A stretch of DNA of 64,000 nt from Bradyrhizobium diversitatis (GCF_016031635.1 NZ_JACEGD010000030.1:1-64000); one strand, 5' to 3'. Shown: positions 35,507-45,327, counted from the stretch's first letter. Numbers and translations are program-made. Notes: generated from the letters alone by a model not told the origin.

Positions 35507-37435
35507 CTATCTCACCACCGCCCGCTTCGGCTCGACGATCTCGAACATCCTTGGAAACTCGTCCATCAGTCCCATCAGCTCGGCGAGCTTCATCGGATTG
35601 CCCGCGAGCTTGACCTTGCCTGCGGCAACCGCTTCCGGAAAGCTCGTCAGCTTCGCAATCACCTCATCGAGCGTCGACCGCGCGAGCGTGAAGCTGGCGT
35701 CCGCATTTTCCGCCTGCCCGCCCTCGGTGTAAGTGAGCGCGCAGTTCTCCAGATTGAGCACGAACGTCTCGCCGGTGTCGGAAAAGCGCCAGTTCAGGAC
35801 GATGTGCTTGCCTTCCGCCTTGGGACCGTTGAGGCGGATGCCGAGCACGTCCCAGAGCTGGGAGGTGCGCAGCGCCGCCAGCGTCTCCCGCGGCATCGGC
35901 GGACGCGCCGGCACCTTCGGCATGCCCTGGCGCAATTCCTGCGCGCCGAACAGATAGGCGTTGCGCCAGGTCGCGCTCTCGGCGGCATAACCGAGCTGCT
36001 CCAGCGTATCGGCCAGGAGTGCGCGCGCCGCCGCATTGTCCGGCTCGGCAAAGACGAGATGGCCGAGCACCTGCGCGACGAAGCGGAATTCCCCCTTGTC
36101 GAAATCGGTGCGCGCCCGCGCCAGAATCGCGTCCGCGCCGCCCATGTACTCGACATACTTCCTGCCCGCCTCGACCGGCGGCAGCGGATCGAGATTGACC
36201 GGATTGGCATCGTACCAGCCGAGATATTTCTGGTAGATCGCCTTCACATTGTGCCGGATGTGGCCGTAATAGCCGCGGCCGTGCCAGGCGCCTTCCAGGC
36301 TCTTCGGCAGCTGGATCGTTTCGGCGATTTCGGCCGCGGTCAGGCCGTGGTTCATCAGGCGGATGGTCTGGTCATGCGCGAACTTGTAGAGGTCGCGCTG
36401 CTGCCGGATCATCGTGCCGATGCGCTCGCGTCCCCACACCGGCCAATGGTGCTGGCCGCACATCGCCTCGGCCTTGCCGTCCCAGAGCTGAAAAGCCTCG
36501 CCCAGATATTTCGACCAGGCCAGCGCGTCACGCACGTCGGCGCCGCGGAACGGCAGCAGATTGTGGAAATTGTGCGTGCAGTTCTCGGCGAGGTTCAACA
36601 GCCCATAGCGCGGAACGAAGAAGTGCATCTCCGCCGGTGCTTCGCTGTTCGGCACCATCTGGAATTCGAATGCGACGCCGTCGATCACGCGCGTATCGCC
36701 GGTCGCCATGATCAGGTCCGTGGGGCGCAGCAGCGCAACGGAGCCCGCCGCCATCGACTTGCCGAGACCGCAATCGACCTGCCCGCGCACGCCCTTGGCG
36801 AGAAGGGGTCCGAACTGGTACTGCGCCCGGCGCAGCATCGCAGGTCCTGCGATGATGTTCTCGGAGACGGCGTGCTCCATGAACAGGTTCGGCGCGATGA
36901 TCGGCACGCTGCCGGTGGCGAGTGCATCCTCCGCCAGCACGCCGCGCGCGCCGCCCCAATGGTCGGTGTGGGTGTGCGTGAAGATGACGGCCGAGACCGG
37001 CTTCAGGCCGCGATGCCTGAAATAGAGATCGAGCGCGGCGCGGGCGCCTTCGATCGAGGTCAGGGTGTCCACGACGATGACGCCGCTGTCGCCCTCGATC
37101 AGCGTCATGTTGGCGATGTCGAGCCCGCGTACCTGATAGACGCCGGGCACGACCTCGAACAGGCCGTGCTGCAGGTTGAGGCGCGACTGCCGCCACAGGC
37201 TCGGATTGACCGTGTGCGGCGCCTGCTCGGCGGACAGGAAGCCATAGGGCTCGAGGCTCCAGACCGTCCGCCCTTGCGGATTCGTGATCGTTGCATTCTC
37301 GATCGTGCCGAGGAAGCCGCGCGCGGCGTCGTCGAAGTCGCGTGTGTCGGAAAACGGCAAGGCGTTCAGCATCACCGTTTGCTGCGCGATGACGGACGAC
37401 GATGCGTCCTTCGGCTCATTGCTGAGTTCGGTCAT
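35507..37435 (-). CDS. Alkyl sulfatase (SdsA1-type metallo-beta-lactamase fold)
   Basis: This enzyme hydrolyses linear alkyl sulfates to alcohol and sulfate using two zinc ions. At 642 residues it matches SDS-hydrolase family length. The MBL motif is FTHTHTDHWGGARG, with further metal or substrate positions in ENCTHNFHNLLPFRG and GQHHWPVWG. The dimerisation domain follows (GLTAAEIAETIQLP) and the C-terminal 120 residues form an SCP2-like lipid-binding domain. No signal peptide is visible (N-terminus MTELSNEPKDASSS), unlike secreted SdsA1. GGAGG lies upstream of the ATG. It precedes no obvious partner; the TRAP operon upstream is separated by a repeat. Confidence 0.92.
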   Translation of the reverse strand: MTELSNEPKDASSSVIAQQTVMLNALPFSDTRDFDDAARGFLGTIENATITNPQGRTVWSLEPYGFLSAEQAPHTVNPSLWRQSRLNLQHGLFEVVPGVYQVRGLDIANMTLIEGDSGVIVVDTLTSIEGARAALDLYFRHRGLKPVSAVIFTHTHTDHWGGARGVLAEDALATGSVPIIAPNLFMEHAVSENIIAGPAMLRRAQYQFGPLLAKGVRGQVDCGLGKSMAAGSVALLRPTDLIMATGDTRVIDGVAFEFQMVPNSEAPAEMHFFVPRYGLLNLAENCTHNFHNLLPFRGADVRDALAWSKYLGEAFQLWDGKAEAMCGQHHWPVWGRERIGTMIRQQRDLYKFAHDQTIRLMNHGLTAAEIAETIQLPKSLEGAWHGRGYYGHIRHNVKAIYQKYLGWYDANPVNLDPLPPVEAGRKYVEYMGGADAILARARTDFDKGEFRFVAQVLGHLVFAEPDNAAARALLADTLEQLGYAAESATWRNAYLFGAQELRQGMPKVPARPPMPRETLAALRTSQLWDVLGIRLNGPKAEGKHIVLNWRFSDTGETFVLNLENCALTYTEGGQAENADASFTLARSTLDEVIAKLTSFPEAVAAGKVKLAGNPMKLAELMGLMDEFPRMFEIVEPKRAVVR

Positions 37436-37464
37436 GCTCGTTCCTCCAAGACGGAGTTCTCTTC

Positions 37465-37620
37465 CCTTCTCCCCTTGTGGGAGAAGGTGGCGCGAAGCGC
37501 CGGATGAGGGGTTCTTTCCATTCGCAATACTGTTCGTGAGGAGAGAGACCCCTCACCCGGCTCGCCGCTTCGTTGCGATGTACCCTCTCCCACAGGGGGT
37601 GTTCCGACCGGGGAGAGGGT
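37465..37620. repeat. Intergenic palindromic repeat, family A
   Basis: Two hairpin units are visible: CCTTCTCCCCTTGTGGGAGAAGG (37465-37487), and ACCCTCTCCC near 37582 paired with GGGAGAGGGT ending at 37620. GGCGCGAAGCGCCGGATGAGGGG lies between, as in the central unit of the element at 11382-11637. It fills the gap between the TRAP permease and alkylsulfatase genes. Confidence 0.82.
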
Positions 37621-37644
37621 GCACCGTTCGTGCCGCTCGCGCCA

Positions 37645-39702
37645 CTACATCCCCAGCAAGCGAGGCAGCCAGAGCGACAGGCCGGGCCAGTACGTCACCA
37701 CGACGAGGAATCCCAGCATCGTCAGCAGCCACGGCCACACCGCGACCGTCAGTTCGGTGATTCCCATCTTGGCGATGCCGGAGGCGACGTAGAGGTTGAG
37801 GCCGACGGGCGGATGGCACAGCCCGACCTCCATGTTGACCGTCATCAGGATGCCGAAATGGATGGGGTCGATGCCGAGCTTGATCGCGACCGGAAACAGG
37901 ATCGGCGCCATGATCAGGATGATGGAGGACGGCTCCATCACGTTGCCCGCTATCAGCAGCAGCAGGTTGACGAGCAGGAGGAAGCCGATCCACCCCAGGC
38001 CCTGGTCGATCATCCATTGCGCCAGCGCCTGCGGCACGTTCTCGTAGGTCATCAGGAACGAGAACAGCACGGCGTTGGTGATGATGTAGAGCAGCATCGC
38101 GGAGAGATTCGCCGATGACAGCAGCACGCGCGGCACGTCGCGCAGCCTCAGGTCCTTGTAGATGAACACGGCGACGATGAAGGCGTAGACCGCGCTCACA
38201 GCGGCAGCTTCGGTCGGCGTGAACAGGCCGCTATAGATGCCGCCGATCACGATCACGATCAGCAGGATGCCCCAGATCGATTTGCGGAACGCATCGAAAC
38301 GCTCGCGGAAGGTGGCTTTCGGCATCCGCGGATAGTCGTTGCGCCAGGCCCGATAGAACGTCGTTGCGCCGAGCAGCGAGGCGAGCGCAAGCCCCGGCAC
38401 GATGCCGGCGATGAACAGCTTGCCGACCGAGCTGTTGGTGGACACGGCGTAGAGCACCATCGGGATCGACGGCGGAATGAGAATGCCGAGCGAGCCCGAC
38501 GTCGTGATCACGCCCGCGCCGAACCGCTTCGGAAAGCCTTGCGCGACCATCGCGGGAAGGATCACCGAGCCGATCGCCACGACGGTCGCCGGCGATGAGC
38601 CGGAGATGGCGGCAAACAGCGCGCAGGCGACCACGCCCGACAGCGCCAGACCGCCGTACCAATGGCCGACCAGCGAGGTCGCGAAGTTGATCATCCGCCG
38701 CGCCACGCCGCCATGGGTCAGGAAGTTGCCGGCGAGGATGAAGAACGGGATCGCCATGATCTCGAAATTCTCGATGCCGGTGAACAGCTTCAGCGCCACC
38801 GATTCCGTTCGCACGTCGGTCAGCGTGAACATGAAGCTGAGCACGGTCAGACCCAGGGCGATCGAGATCGGCATGCCCGTCAGCATCAGCGAGAGCAGCA
38901 GCGCGAAGACGATGGCGACGCGCACGCCCTGCGGCAGCGTGACGAGATGGCCTGCATGGGCGAAGCAGATCGCGACGATCAGGACCGGCAGCAGCATCAG
39001 GATCCAGCCGAGCGGGCTGCGCTCGTCGCGGACGACCTGGCTCGGCGTGACCGGCGCCGGATGCACCGGATCCGCCTCGACACCCTCGACGCCCGCCATG
39101 TCGTGATGCGGCAGCTCGCCGGTGCGGTAGAACGACCAGGCGACCTGCAGGAAGCGGAAGCACATCAGGCCGGAGCCGAGCGGGATCGTGAGATAGACCA
39201 TCCACATCGGCGCTTCGAGATCGTTGGATTGCTGGCCGCTCTGCCACATGTGGGTGACGAAGGCGGCCCCGAAATAGCCGACGATGGCGGTGAAAAGCGC
39301 GCCGCACAGAAGGCCGAAGGTGATCACGCGCCGGCGCGACCCGCCAGGCAGGATGTTGACCAGCACGTCGACGCCGACATGGATGCCGGTCCGCACGCCA
39401 TAGGCGGCGCCGAACTTCGCCATCCAGATGAACATGTAGATGCAGAGTTCCTGCGCCCAGGACAGGTCGAGCGCGGCAAGCCACACGAACACCGCTCGCG
39501 CCGGCACGGCGAGGAAGGCGAGATTTCGCGCTTCCGCCCATTTCGCGATGTCGATCGACAGCCCGGCACCGTAGCGGTGCAGCACGGCGACGAAGATGAG
39601 CGATGTCGCAGCCGCGATCATCGTCGCGATCAGCCACTCCTCGAGATGATCGAGAAAACGATTCAGCGCGCGCAACAACTTGGTCCCCCCGGATTGGATC
39701 AT
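37645..39702 (-). CDS. TRAP transporter fused permease (DctQM)
   Basis: This is a secondary-transport permease in which the small (DctQ) and large (DctM) subunits form one 685-residue chain. Residues 1-200 are the four-helix DctQ part (WAQELCIYMFIWMAKFGAAYG is typical). A linker of about 35 residues (VEGVEADPVHPAPVTPSQ) leads to the DctM part, with GIENFEIMAIPFFILAGN, ISGSSPATVVAIGSVILPAM, LGILIPPSIPMVLYA and GLCHPPVGLNLYV. It imports an organic acid delivered by the DctP protein encoded just upstream, driven by a sodium or proton gradient. The substrate is not identified. Confidence 0.94.
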   Translation of the reverse strand: MIQSGGTKLLRALNRFLDHLEEWLIATMIAAATSLIFVAVLHRYGAGLSIDIAKWAEARNLAFLAVPARAVFVWLAALDLSWAQELCIYMFIWMAKFGAAYGVRTGIHVGVDVLVNILPGGSRRRVITFGLLCGALFTAIVGYFGAAFVTHMWQSGQQSNDLEAPMWMVYLTIPLGSGLMCFRFLQVAWSFYRTGELPHHDMAGVEGVEADPVHPAPVTPSQVVRDERSPLGWILMLLPVLIVAICFAHAGHLVTLPQGVRVAIVFALLLSLMLTGMPISIALGLTVLSFMFTLTDVRTESVALKLFTGIENFEIMAIPFFILAGNFLTHGGVARRMINFATSLVGHWYGGLALSGVVACALFAAISGSSPATVVAIGSVILPAMVAQGFPKRFGAGVITTSGSLGILIPPSIPMVLYAVSTNSSVGKLFIAGIVPGLALASLLGATTFYRAWRNDYPRMPKATFRERFDAFRKSIWGILLIVIVIGGIYSGLFTPTEAAAVSAVYAFIVAVFIYKDLRLRDVPRVLLSSANLSAMLLYIITNAVLFSFLMTYENVPQALAQWMIDQGLGWIGFLLLVNLLLLIAGNVMEPSSIILIMAPILFPVAIKLGIDPIHFGILMTVNMEVGLCHPPVGLNLYVASGIAKMGITELTVAVWPWLLTMLGFLVVVTYWPGLSLWLPRLLGM

Positions 39703-39770
39703 TCAAGCGCAACGGCCGGGAGTGCGATCACCCCCGACCGTTGGTATTGTTCTTATTAGGGCGCAGCCCG

Positions 39771-40772
39771 TCAGTTCATCTTGACGTCGAGTTCCTTGGC
39801 GAGGAGATCGAGCACCTCCTGCCCGACCCGCCCCTTTGCCCATTTATACGTCGGCTGCATCGCCTCCTGCCAGGCCTTGCGGTCGGCGTCGGTGAGATAA
39901 TGCAGATTGGTCTTCCCCGTCTTCTTGATCTCGGCCAGCGCGTCCTCGTTCTCCTGGCGCGCGATCGAGTTGGTGTAGTCGGTCGCCTCCGCCATCGCCT
40001 TGTCCAGCTTGGTGCGGATATCGGGCGGAAGACCTGACCAGAACTTCGAGTTGACGATGACAGCATATTGCAGATGCGCGTGATAGGATACGGTGATGTC
40101 CTTCTGCACCTCGTAGAACTTCTGCGTGAGGTAGTTTGACGCCGTGTTCTCGCAGCCGTCAACCACGCCGGTCTGCAAGGCCTGGTAAACTTCCGAGAAC
40201 GCCATGATCTGCGGGATCGAGCCCATGATGCGGAGATACTGGTCGGCGACCTTCGATCCGGAGATGCGGAATTTCAGCCCCTGGAAATCAGTCGGCTTCA
40301 GCAAGGGACGGTTGGCGGACAGCATGTGGAAGCCGTTGTCCCAATAGGCGAGCCCGGTGATGCCCTTGGCCTCGAGCTTCTGAAACAGCCACTTGCCGAT
40401 CGTGCCCTTCATCGCGCCGGCATAGGTCTGGTCGTCCCTGAACAGCCAGGGCAGGTCGAGCGCCTCGAACTCCTTGATGCCGAGCGGCGCGAATTTCGCC
40501 GTCGACGGCGCAAGCATCTGCACCGAGCCGAGCTGCAGCGCCTCGATCTCCTCCTTGTCCTTGTAGAGCGTGGAGTTCGGGTAGACTTCGACCTTGACCT
40601 TGCCGTCGGTGTATTTCTCGGCGAGCTCCTTGAATTTCAGCGCGCCCTTGCCCTTCGGAGTGTCGTTGGCGACCACGTGGCTGAACTTGATGACGATGGG
40701 ACTCTGGGCTTGGGCGATGGCGGGAGCCAAGAAAACAGCCGCGGCGGCGACCGCGGCAAGCAGCTTGCGCAT
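39771..40772 (-). CDS. TRAP transporter solute-binding protein (DctP family)
   Basis: This is a periplasmic binding protein of 333 residues with signal peptide MRKLLAAVAAAAVFLAPAIA, cut near AQAQ. DctP features are IKFSHVVANDTPKGKGALKF, VEVYPNSTLYKDKEEIEALQLG, the carboxylate-binding Arg in LKFRISGSKVADQYLRIMG, and ALQTGVVDGCENTASNYL. The start at 40772 has GGGAGG upstream. It lies 68 bases before the fused DctQM gene in one operon. The similarity to C4-dicarboxylate binders suggests an organic acid ligand. Confidence 0.94.
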   Translation of the reverse strand: MRKLLAAVAAAAVFLAPAIAQAQSPIVIKFSHVVANDTPKGKGALKFKELAEKYTDGKVKVEVYPNSTLYKDKEEIEALQLGSVQMLAPSTAKFAPLGIKEFEALDLPWLFRDDQTYAGAMKGTIGKWLFQKLEAKGITGLAYWDNGFHMLSANRPLLKPTDFQGLKFRISGSKVADQYLRIMGSIPQIMAFSEVYQALQTGVVDGCENTASNYLTQKFYEVQKDITVSYHAHLQYAVIVNSKFWSGLPPDIRTKLDKAMAEATDYTNSIARQENEDALAEIKKTGKTNLHYLTDADRKAWQEAMQPTYKWAKGRVGQEVLDLLAKELDVKMN

Positions 40773-40972
40773 GAACGTACCTCCCAACAACTCGGAAACC
40801 GGGTTCTTCTTGCTTTTCAGGTCAGTCCTGGCAGCAATCCGCTACCCGAACAACTGGACCCCAAGCCCTGTTTGCCGCAGCCAAGCTAACTTGAGGACCG
40901 CTGCATGCGCAACCCGGTGTCCGCGCGAGTCCAAAGGGAACGTGCGCTTTATGCCGCAATGCGGCACTTCAA

Positions 40973-41746
40973 TCAGCCTTTGCGCTGGGCGACCATGAAG
41001 AGGCGCCGGAACGGGAACAGCGTCTGCCCCGCAGCATTCTTCGGATAGGCCTTTGCAACGCGCATCCCGTAGGCGGCTTCGAACGCGATCTTCTCTTCGC
41101 CTTGCAGGACGTCGAGATAGCGCGTGAGCCAGGTCCCCTTGGTCCATTCCTTCACGGGGTTCTCGCCCTCGAGCACCTGGAGATACTCGGTCTCCCATAT
41201 GTCGATGTTGGCCGACATCGGCGCAAGCAGATCGTGATAGAAGGCAGGTCCCTCGACCGGCGGCGGGGTGACGAGATGCTCCACCTTGGACCGCCACGGA
41301 CCGTCCAGTGCGGTCTCGCCGATCAGCACATGCGAAGGCGCGGTGAAGTTGCGCGGCATCTGCACTGCTAAGATGCCCCCACGCGCCACCTTCTCCATCA
41401 GCGACGGAAACAGTGCCGCATGATCGGGCAGCCAGTGCAGTGCGGCATTGGAATAAATCAGATCGAACCGCCCGGCGGGACTCCAATGGCCGAGATCCTC
41501 GTGCGACCATTCCACGTCCGGCGCCGCCTTCCGCCCCGCGGCGACCATTTCGGCCGAGCCCTCGACGCCGGTCACGCGCGCATCCGGCCAGCGCTCCCTG
41601 ATCAGCTTCGTCACGTTGCCGGCGCCGGCGCCGAGATCGGCGATCGTGCGCGGGGCAAAATCCGGAATCCGCATCAGGAGGTCGACGGCGGGCCGGAGCC
41701 GATGGCCGGAGAACTTCAGATATTGCTGCGGATCCCAGACCATCAT
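40973..41746 (-). CDS. tam: Trans-aconitate 2-methyltransferase
   Basis: This is a SAM-dependent methyltransferase of 257 residues, close to E. coli Tam (252). It detoxifies trans-aconitate by monomethyl esterification. The N-terminus WDPQQYLKFSGHRLRPAVDLL, SAM motif ADLGAGAGNVTKLI, ALHWLPDHAALFPSLM, ILAVQMPRN, and C-terminal FPFRRLFMVAQR all parallel E. coli Tam. ATG 41746 has AAAAGG five bases upstream. An open frame continues far upstream but overlaps the divergent SDR gene and is not coding. It is divergent from the SDR gene with a 138-base gap. Confidence 0.92.
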   Translation of the reverse strand: MMVWDPQQYLKFSGHRLRPAVDLLMRIPDFAPRTIADLGAGAGNVTKLIRERWPDARVTGVEGSAEMVAAGRKAAPDVEWSHEDLGHWSPAGRFDLIYSNAALHWLPDHAALFPSLMEKVARGGILAVQMPRNFTAPSHVLIGETALDGPWRSKVEHLVTPPPVEGPAFYHDLLAPMSANIDIWETEYLQVLEGENPVKEWTKGTWLTRYLDVLQGEEKIAFEAAYGMRVAKAYPKNAAGQTLFPFRRLFMVAQRKG

Positions 41747-41884
41747 TTGAGCCTTTTCTTTTTCGTGTTTCCTTCGCCGAGGCTCCTGGTTACCACTGCT
41801 CGTCTCGGTTCGGCAAATCGCCGCACGCGGGGCGGGGCAGGAAACGAACGGCAAAACGCAAAGCAACCAAGAGAGCATGCGACC

Positions 41885-42628
41885 ATGGACCTCGGGCTCA
41901 AATCGAAAACCGCTGTCGTCACCGGCGCGAGCATCGGCATCGGCCGCGCCATCGCCAGGGGCCTCGCGGCCGAAGGCGTGCGCGTCATCGGCGTGGCGCG
42001 CCGCACCGACCTGCTGGCCGAACTGGCGAAAGACGTCGGCGGCGGATTGATCACGCCGTTCGAGCAGGATGTGATGGCCAAGGATGCCGCCGAGAACATT
42101 GCGGCCTTCGCGCTGAAGGAGGTCGGCCATGTCGACATTCTCGTCAACAATGCCGGCGGCAGCCGTCCCCTCCCCGTCGATGCGCCCGACAGCAAATGGG
42201 ACGAGGCGATCGCGCTGAACTTCACCAGCTATCGCCGCATCGCGCATGCGCTGCTGCCGCAGATGATCGAACGCAAATGGGGCCGCATCGTCAACATTAC
42301 CGGCAAGTCCGAGCCGGAAGGCCTCAACGCCGCCTTCGCCGCCAAGGCCGCCGTGCACGCCTGGGCCAAGGGCCTGTCGCGCGAGATCGGCGCGCACGGC
42401 ATCACCGTCAACTGCATCCCGCCCGGCCGCATCATGAGCGAACAGATCCGCCGCAACTACGCGCCGGATTATCGCGAGCGTTTTGCCGAGGAAGAAATTC
42501 CGGTGGGCTATTGGGGCGAACCGGAAGATCTCGCGGCCCTCGCGGTGTTTCTGGCCTCACCGGTGGCGCGCTACATCACGGGCACGGTGATCCCGGTGGA
42601 TGGGGGATTGCGGAGATATCAGTTTTAG
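41885..42628 (+). CDS. Short-chain dehydrogenase/reductase family protein, atypical active site
   Basis: This is a Rossmann-fold SDR of 247 residues. The cofactor loop is TGASIGIGRAIARG, followed by NNAGGSRPLP and the C-terminal GTVIPVDGGLRRYQF. The region that should hold the Ser and YxxxK catalytic residues reads NITGKSEPEGLNAAFAAKAA. The Lys is present, but Ala stands at the Tyr position and no Ser is at the usual place. It may therefore not work as a classical reductase. ATG 41885 gives the expected N-terminus MDLGLKSKTAVVTGA. The substrate is unknown. Confidence 0.9.
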   Translation: MDLGLKSKTAVVTGASIGIGRAIARGLAAEGVRVIGVARRTDLLAELAKDVGGGLITPFEQDVMAKDAAENIAAFALKEVGHVDILVNNAGGSRPLPVDAPDSKWDEAIALNFTSYRRIAHALLPQMIERKWGRIVNITGKSEPEGLNAAFAAKAAVHAWAKGLSREIGAHGITVNCIPPGRIMSEQIRRNYAPDYRERFAEEEIPVGYWGEPEDLAALAVFLASPVARYITGTVIPVDGGLRRYQF

Positions 42629-42866
42629 GGTGGGTGACAGACGACCGCGACGCCCCGCGGCCGACGCGATGCGACGGCTTCACGTCGGCAGCGCCGGTTG
42701 ATCTGGCCAAGGGGTTGGTGATAATTACGATGACCGGTACACGCCCGGCTGTCGAAGAGCGCAGTGCATTTCAGTATTTCGCGCCGTGCTTCGTCTGAAT
42801 CTCTGTGCGTGATGGCGAAACAGTTTGGGGAACGGCAAAGAATTGGGTGCTGGACGTCGTTCGCCG

Positions 42867-43469
42867 ATGCGCAAGCGCGGTCGCGAGCGGCTTCAGCTTC
42901 TGCTCGATGCCACCGCAGACCTGCTCGCCGAACGGCTGGACGAGGATATCAGTCTCGCTCAAATCGCCGAGAGAGCAGATGTGCCTCTCGCCTCGGTCTA
43001 TCACTTCTTTCCGAACCGAGGCGCCGCCTTTGTAGCCCTGGCGCAACGCTACCACGCCGAGATCGCGGCACGCGCCGCGGGCCCGGTTCATCCTCGTCCC
43101 CAGACTTGGCAGCACTACATCGCCAACAGCCAGAAGGCCGGCGCAGCGCATCTGAACCGCAATCCTGCAGCGCTGCGTCTTTTCATGGGCGCAGGCGTCA
43201 GCGTCGAGGTGAGAAACACGGATCTCAGCGGCAACGCCCATCTCGCGAAGCAGCGTACCGCCTATCTGCGTGCGACGTTCGACATGCCCAAGGTACCGGA
43301 TCTGGAGAAATGGGTCGCGGTGTCGATCGCGCTCGTGGATGGCATCTGGGCGCTCTCCTACAGCCTCCATCGATCCATCACCCCGGAATATCTCGAGGAA
43401 TCGATCAGATGCTCCATCGCATATTTGCGATGCTACCTGCCGGAAGTCGTCGATCGGCGCGCCCCCTGA
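42867..43469 (+). CDS. TetR-family transcriptional regulator
   Basis: This is a DNA-binding repressor of about 200 residues. The N-terminal helix-turn-helix is clear: RERLQLLLDATADLLAERL, then ISLAQIAERADVPLASVYHFFPNRGAAFVAL. The C-terminal ligand-binding domain is divergent (LEKWVAVSIALVDGIWALSYSLHRSITPEYL). ATG 42867 begins MRKRGRERL; a TTG at 42825 would add 14 residues. It lies 240 bases upstream of the binding protein-amidase-aminotransferase cluster and 238 bases after the SDR gene, either of which could be its target. The effector is unknown. Confidence 0.88.
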   Translation: MRKRGRERLQLLLDATADLLAERLDEDISLAQIAERADVPLASVYHFFPNRGAAFVALAQRYHAEIAARAAGPVHPRPQTWQHYIANSQKAGAAHLNRNPAALRLFMGAGVSVEVRNTDLSGNAHLAKQRTAYLRATFDMPKVPDLEKWVAVSIALVDGIWALSYSLHRSITPEYLEESIRCSIAYLRCYLPEVVDRRAP

Positions 43470-43709
43470 CGCTCCTCTAATCATATAAAATTCCACTATC
43501 TCCCGGGACATCGAAGGCTCCCGCTTCCGCCGTGGGCGGCGCGGTGACCACTTTTTGCTCATATTTCCGTATGATCGTGAAAATGCAGGGATTCTTTCCC
43601 TGGAGGGACGCGCCCAAAGACTCCGCTTTATAATCGAAATTTATATCAGTATCATCCCGCACGTGGTGAGGTCCGCCGCCTGATCTCCGTTTCCCCTGAA
43701 AGGAGTGCC

Positions 43710-45296
43710 ATGAACCGCCGAGACTTCTTGAAAGCCGCAACCGCCACGGCAACGGCCACAGTTGCAGCGCCTCGCCTCGCCTCGGCGGCGGGTGAGAAGG
43801 TCCTGACCTTCGTTCCTCAATCCGATCTCACTTTGCTCGATCCAGTGCAGACGACGGGGCTTGTGACCCGCAACCATGCACTGCTGGTGTTCGACACGCT
43901 CTACGGCGTCGACGAACGCTTCGAAGCACAGCCGCAGATGGTGGCTGGTCACGAGATCGATCGCGACGGCCTGCGCTGGACCTTGACGCTGCGAGAGGGA
44001 TTGAAGTTTCACGACGGCGAACAGGTCCTGGCGCGGGATGCCGTGGCCAGCATCAAGCGCTGGTGGAGCCGAGACGTCTTCGGTGGAGATCTTCGCAACG
44101 CCACCGCTGAACTCTCCGCAACGTCCGACAATACGATTGTCTTCGACCTGAAGAAGCCTTTTCCTTTGCTGGCCTATGCGCTGGGCAAGCCATCGAGCGT
44201 GTGCCCCGTCATGCCCGAGCACCTTGCGCTCACGCCGGGCACGGAGCAGGTCAAGGAGATGATCGGCAGCGGACCGTTCCAGTTCGTGCCGGACGAACGC
44301 ATCGTCGGATCCCAGGTCGTCTACAAGCGGTTTGACGGTTACGTCCCGCGAGCGTCAGGCACCGCCAGCTTCATGGCCGGCCCCAAGACCGTCCACCTCG
44401 ACCGCGTGATCTGGCGCGTTCTGCCGGATGCTGCGACGGCCGCGGCCGCCCTTCAGGTCGGCGAAGTCGACTGGTGGGAGCAACCGACTCCGGACTTGTT
44501 GCCGCTGCTCGCCAAGCGAGGCAACATCAAGGTCGAGGTCAAGGACACCGGCGGCTATCTCGCGATGATCAGGCTCAATCATCTCGTTCCCCCCTTTGAC
44601 AATCCCGCAATCCGTCGCGCCATCCTGTCGGCCATCAGCCAGACGGAATTCATGACGGCCGTCATGGGCATCAATGGCAATTTCTGGAAGGACAATGTCG
44701 GCTTCTTCCTGCCCGCCTCCCCCTTCGCAAACGATGCCGGCATGGACGTCTTCGCGGGGGCGCCGGACTACGCCAAGGCCAAGCGCGATCTGCAGGCGGC
44801 GGGCTACAAGGGCGAGCGTATCGTCTTCGTCGTCCCGACCGACCTCCACGCCCTCAACTCCATGAGCCTGGTCGCCGCCGACATGTTCCGCAAGATCGGC
44901 CTCGAGGTCGACTACCAGGTGTCCGACTGGGGCACCGTGTTGCAGCGTATTGCGTCGCAGCGCCCGCTCGACCAGGGCGGCTGGAGCGCATGGTGCAATT
45001 ACGTCCCCGGCGCGTCCGCGATCAATCCCGCCGCTCACTCCTATCTCCGGGGCATCGGCAAGGCCGGCACCTTCGGCTGGCCGAGCAGCGAGAAGATCGA
45101 GGCCCTGCGCCTCGCATTTCTGTCGGCCGAGGACGACAAGGAAAGACAGCGGTTGGTTCGGGAAATCCAGGCGCAGGCCATGCGGGACACCCCCTATCTG
45201 CCGCTCGGCTACTTTGCGCAGCCGGCCGCGTACTCCCAGAAGCTCAGCGGCATTCCCTTGGGCTTCTCCCAGTTTTACGGTGTGAAGAAGGCCTGA
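43710..45296 (+). CDS. ABC transporter substrate-binding protein, family 5, Tat-exported
   Basis: This is a periplasmic solute-binding protein of 528 residues with a twin-arginine signal (MNRRDFLKAATATATATVAA, cleavage near RLASA). Family 5 landmarks are RWTLTLREGLKFHDGE, MIGSGPFQFVPDE and RRAILSAISQTEF. AAGGAG lies upstream of the ATG. No permease or ATPase gene for it is present nearby. It is followed at 32 bases by an amidase and then an aminotransferase, so the ligand is probably an amide or amino compound. The 240-base gap upstream is relatively AT-rich and may hold the promoter. Confidence 0.92.
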   Translation: MNRRDFLKAATATATATVAAPRLASAAGEKVLTFVPQSDLTLLDPVQTTGLVTRNHALLVFDTLYGVDERFEAQPQMVAGHEIDRDGLRWTLTLREGLKFHDGEQVLARDAVASIKRWWSRDVFGGDLRNATAELSATSDNTIVFDLKKPFPLLAYALGKPSSVCPVMPEHLALTPGTEQVKEMIGSGPFQFVPDERIVGSQVVYKRFDGYVPRASGTASFMAGPKTVHLDRVIWRVLPDAATAAAALQVGEVDWWEQPTPDLLPLLAKRGNIKVEVKDTGGYLAMIRLNHLVPPFDNPAIRRAILSAISQTEFMTAVMGINGNFWKDNVGFFLPASPFANDAGMDVFAGAPDYAKAKRDLQAAGYKGERIVFVVPTDLHALNSMSLVAADMFRKIGLEVDYQVSDWGTVLQRIASQRPLDQGGWSAWCNYVPGASAINPAAHSYLRGIGKAGTFGWPSSEKIEALRLAFLSAEDDKERQRLVREIQAQAMRDTPYLPLGYFAQPAAYSQKLSGIPLGFSQFYGVKKA

Positions 45297-45327
45297 TCCC
45301 CAGGGCCCGTCGATCACACGTCGACCC

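Noticed and set aside
42698-42710. TTGATCTGGCCAA upstream of the TetR gene as a FixK box
   Set aside because: The spacer is five bases and the right half is CCAA; it does not fit the consensus.
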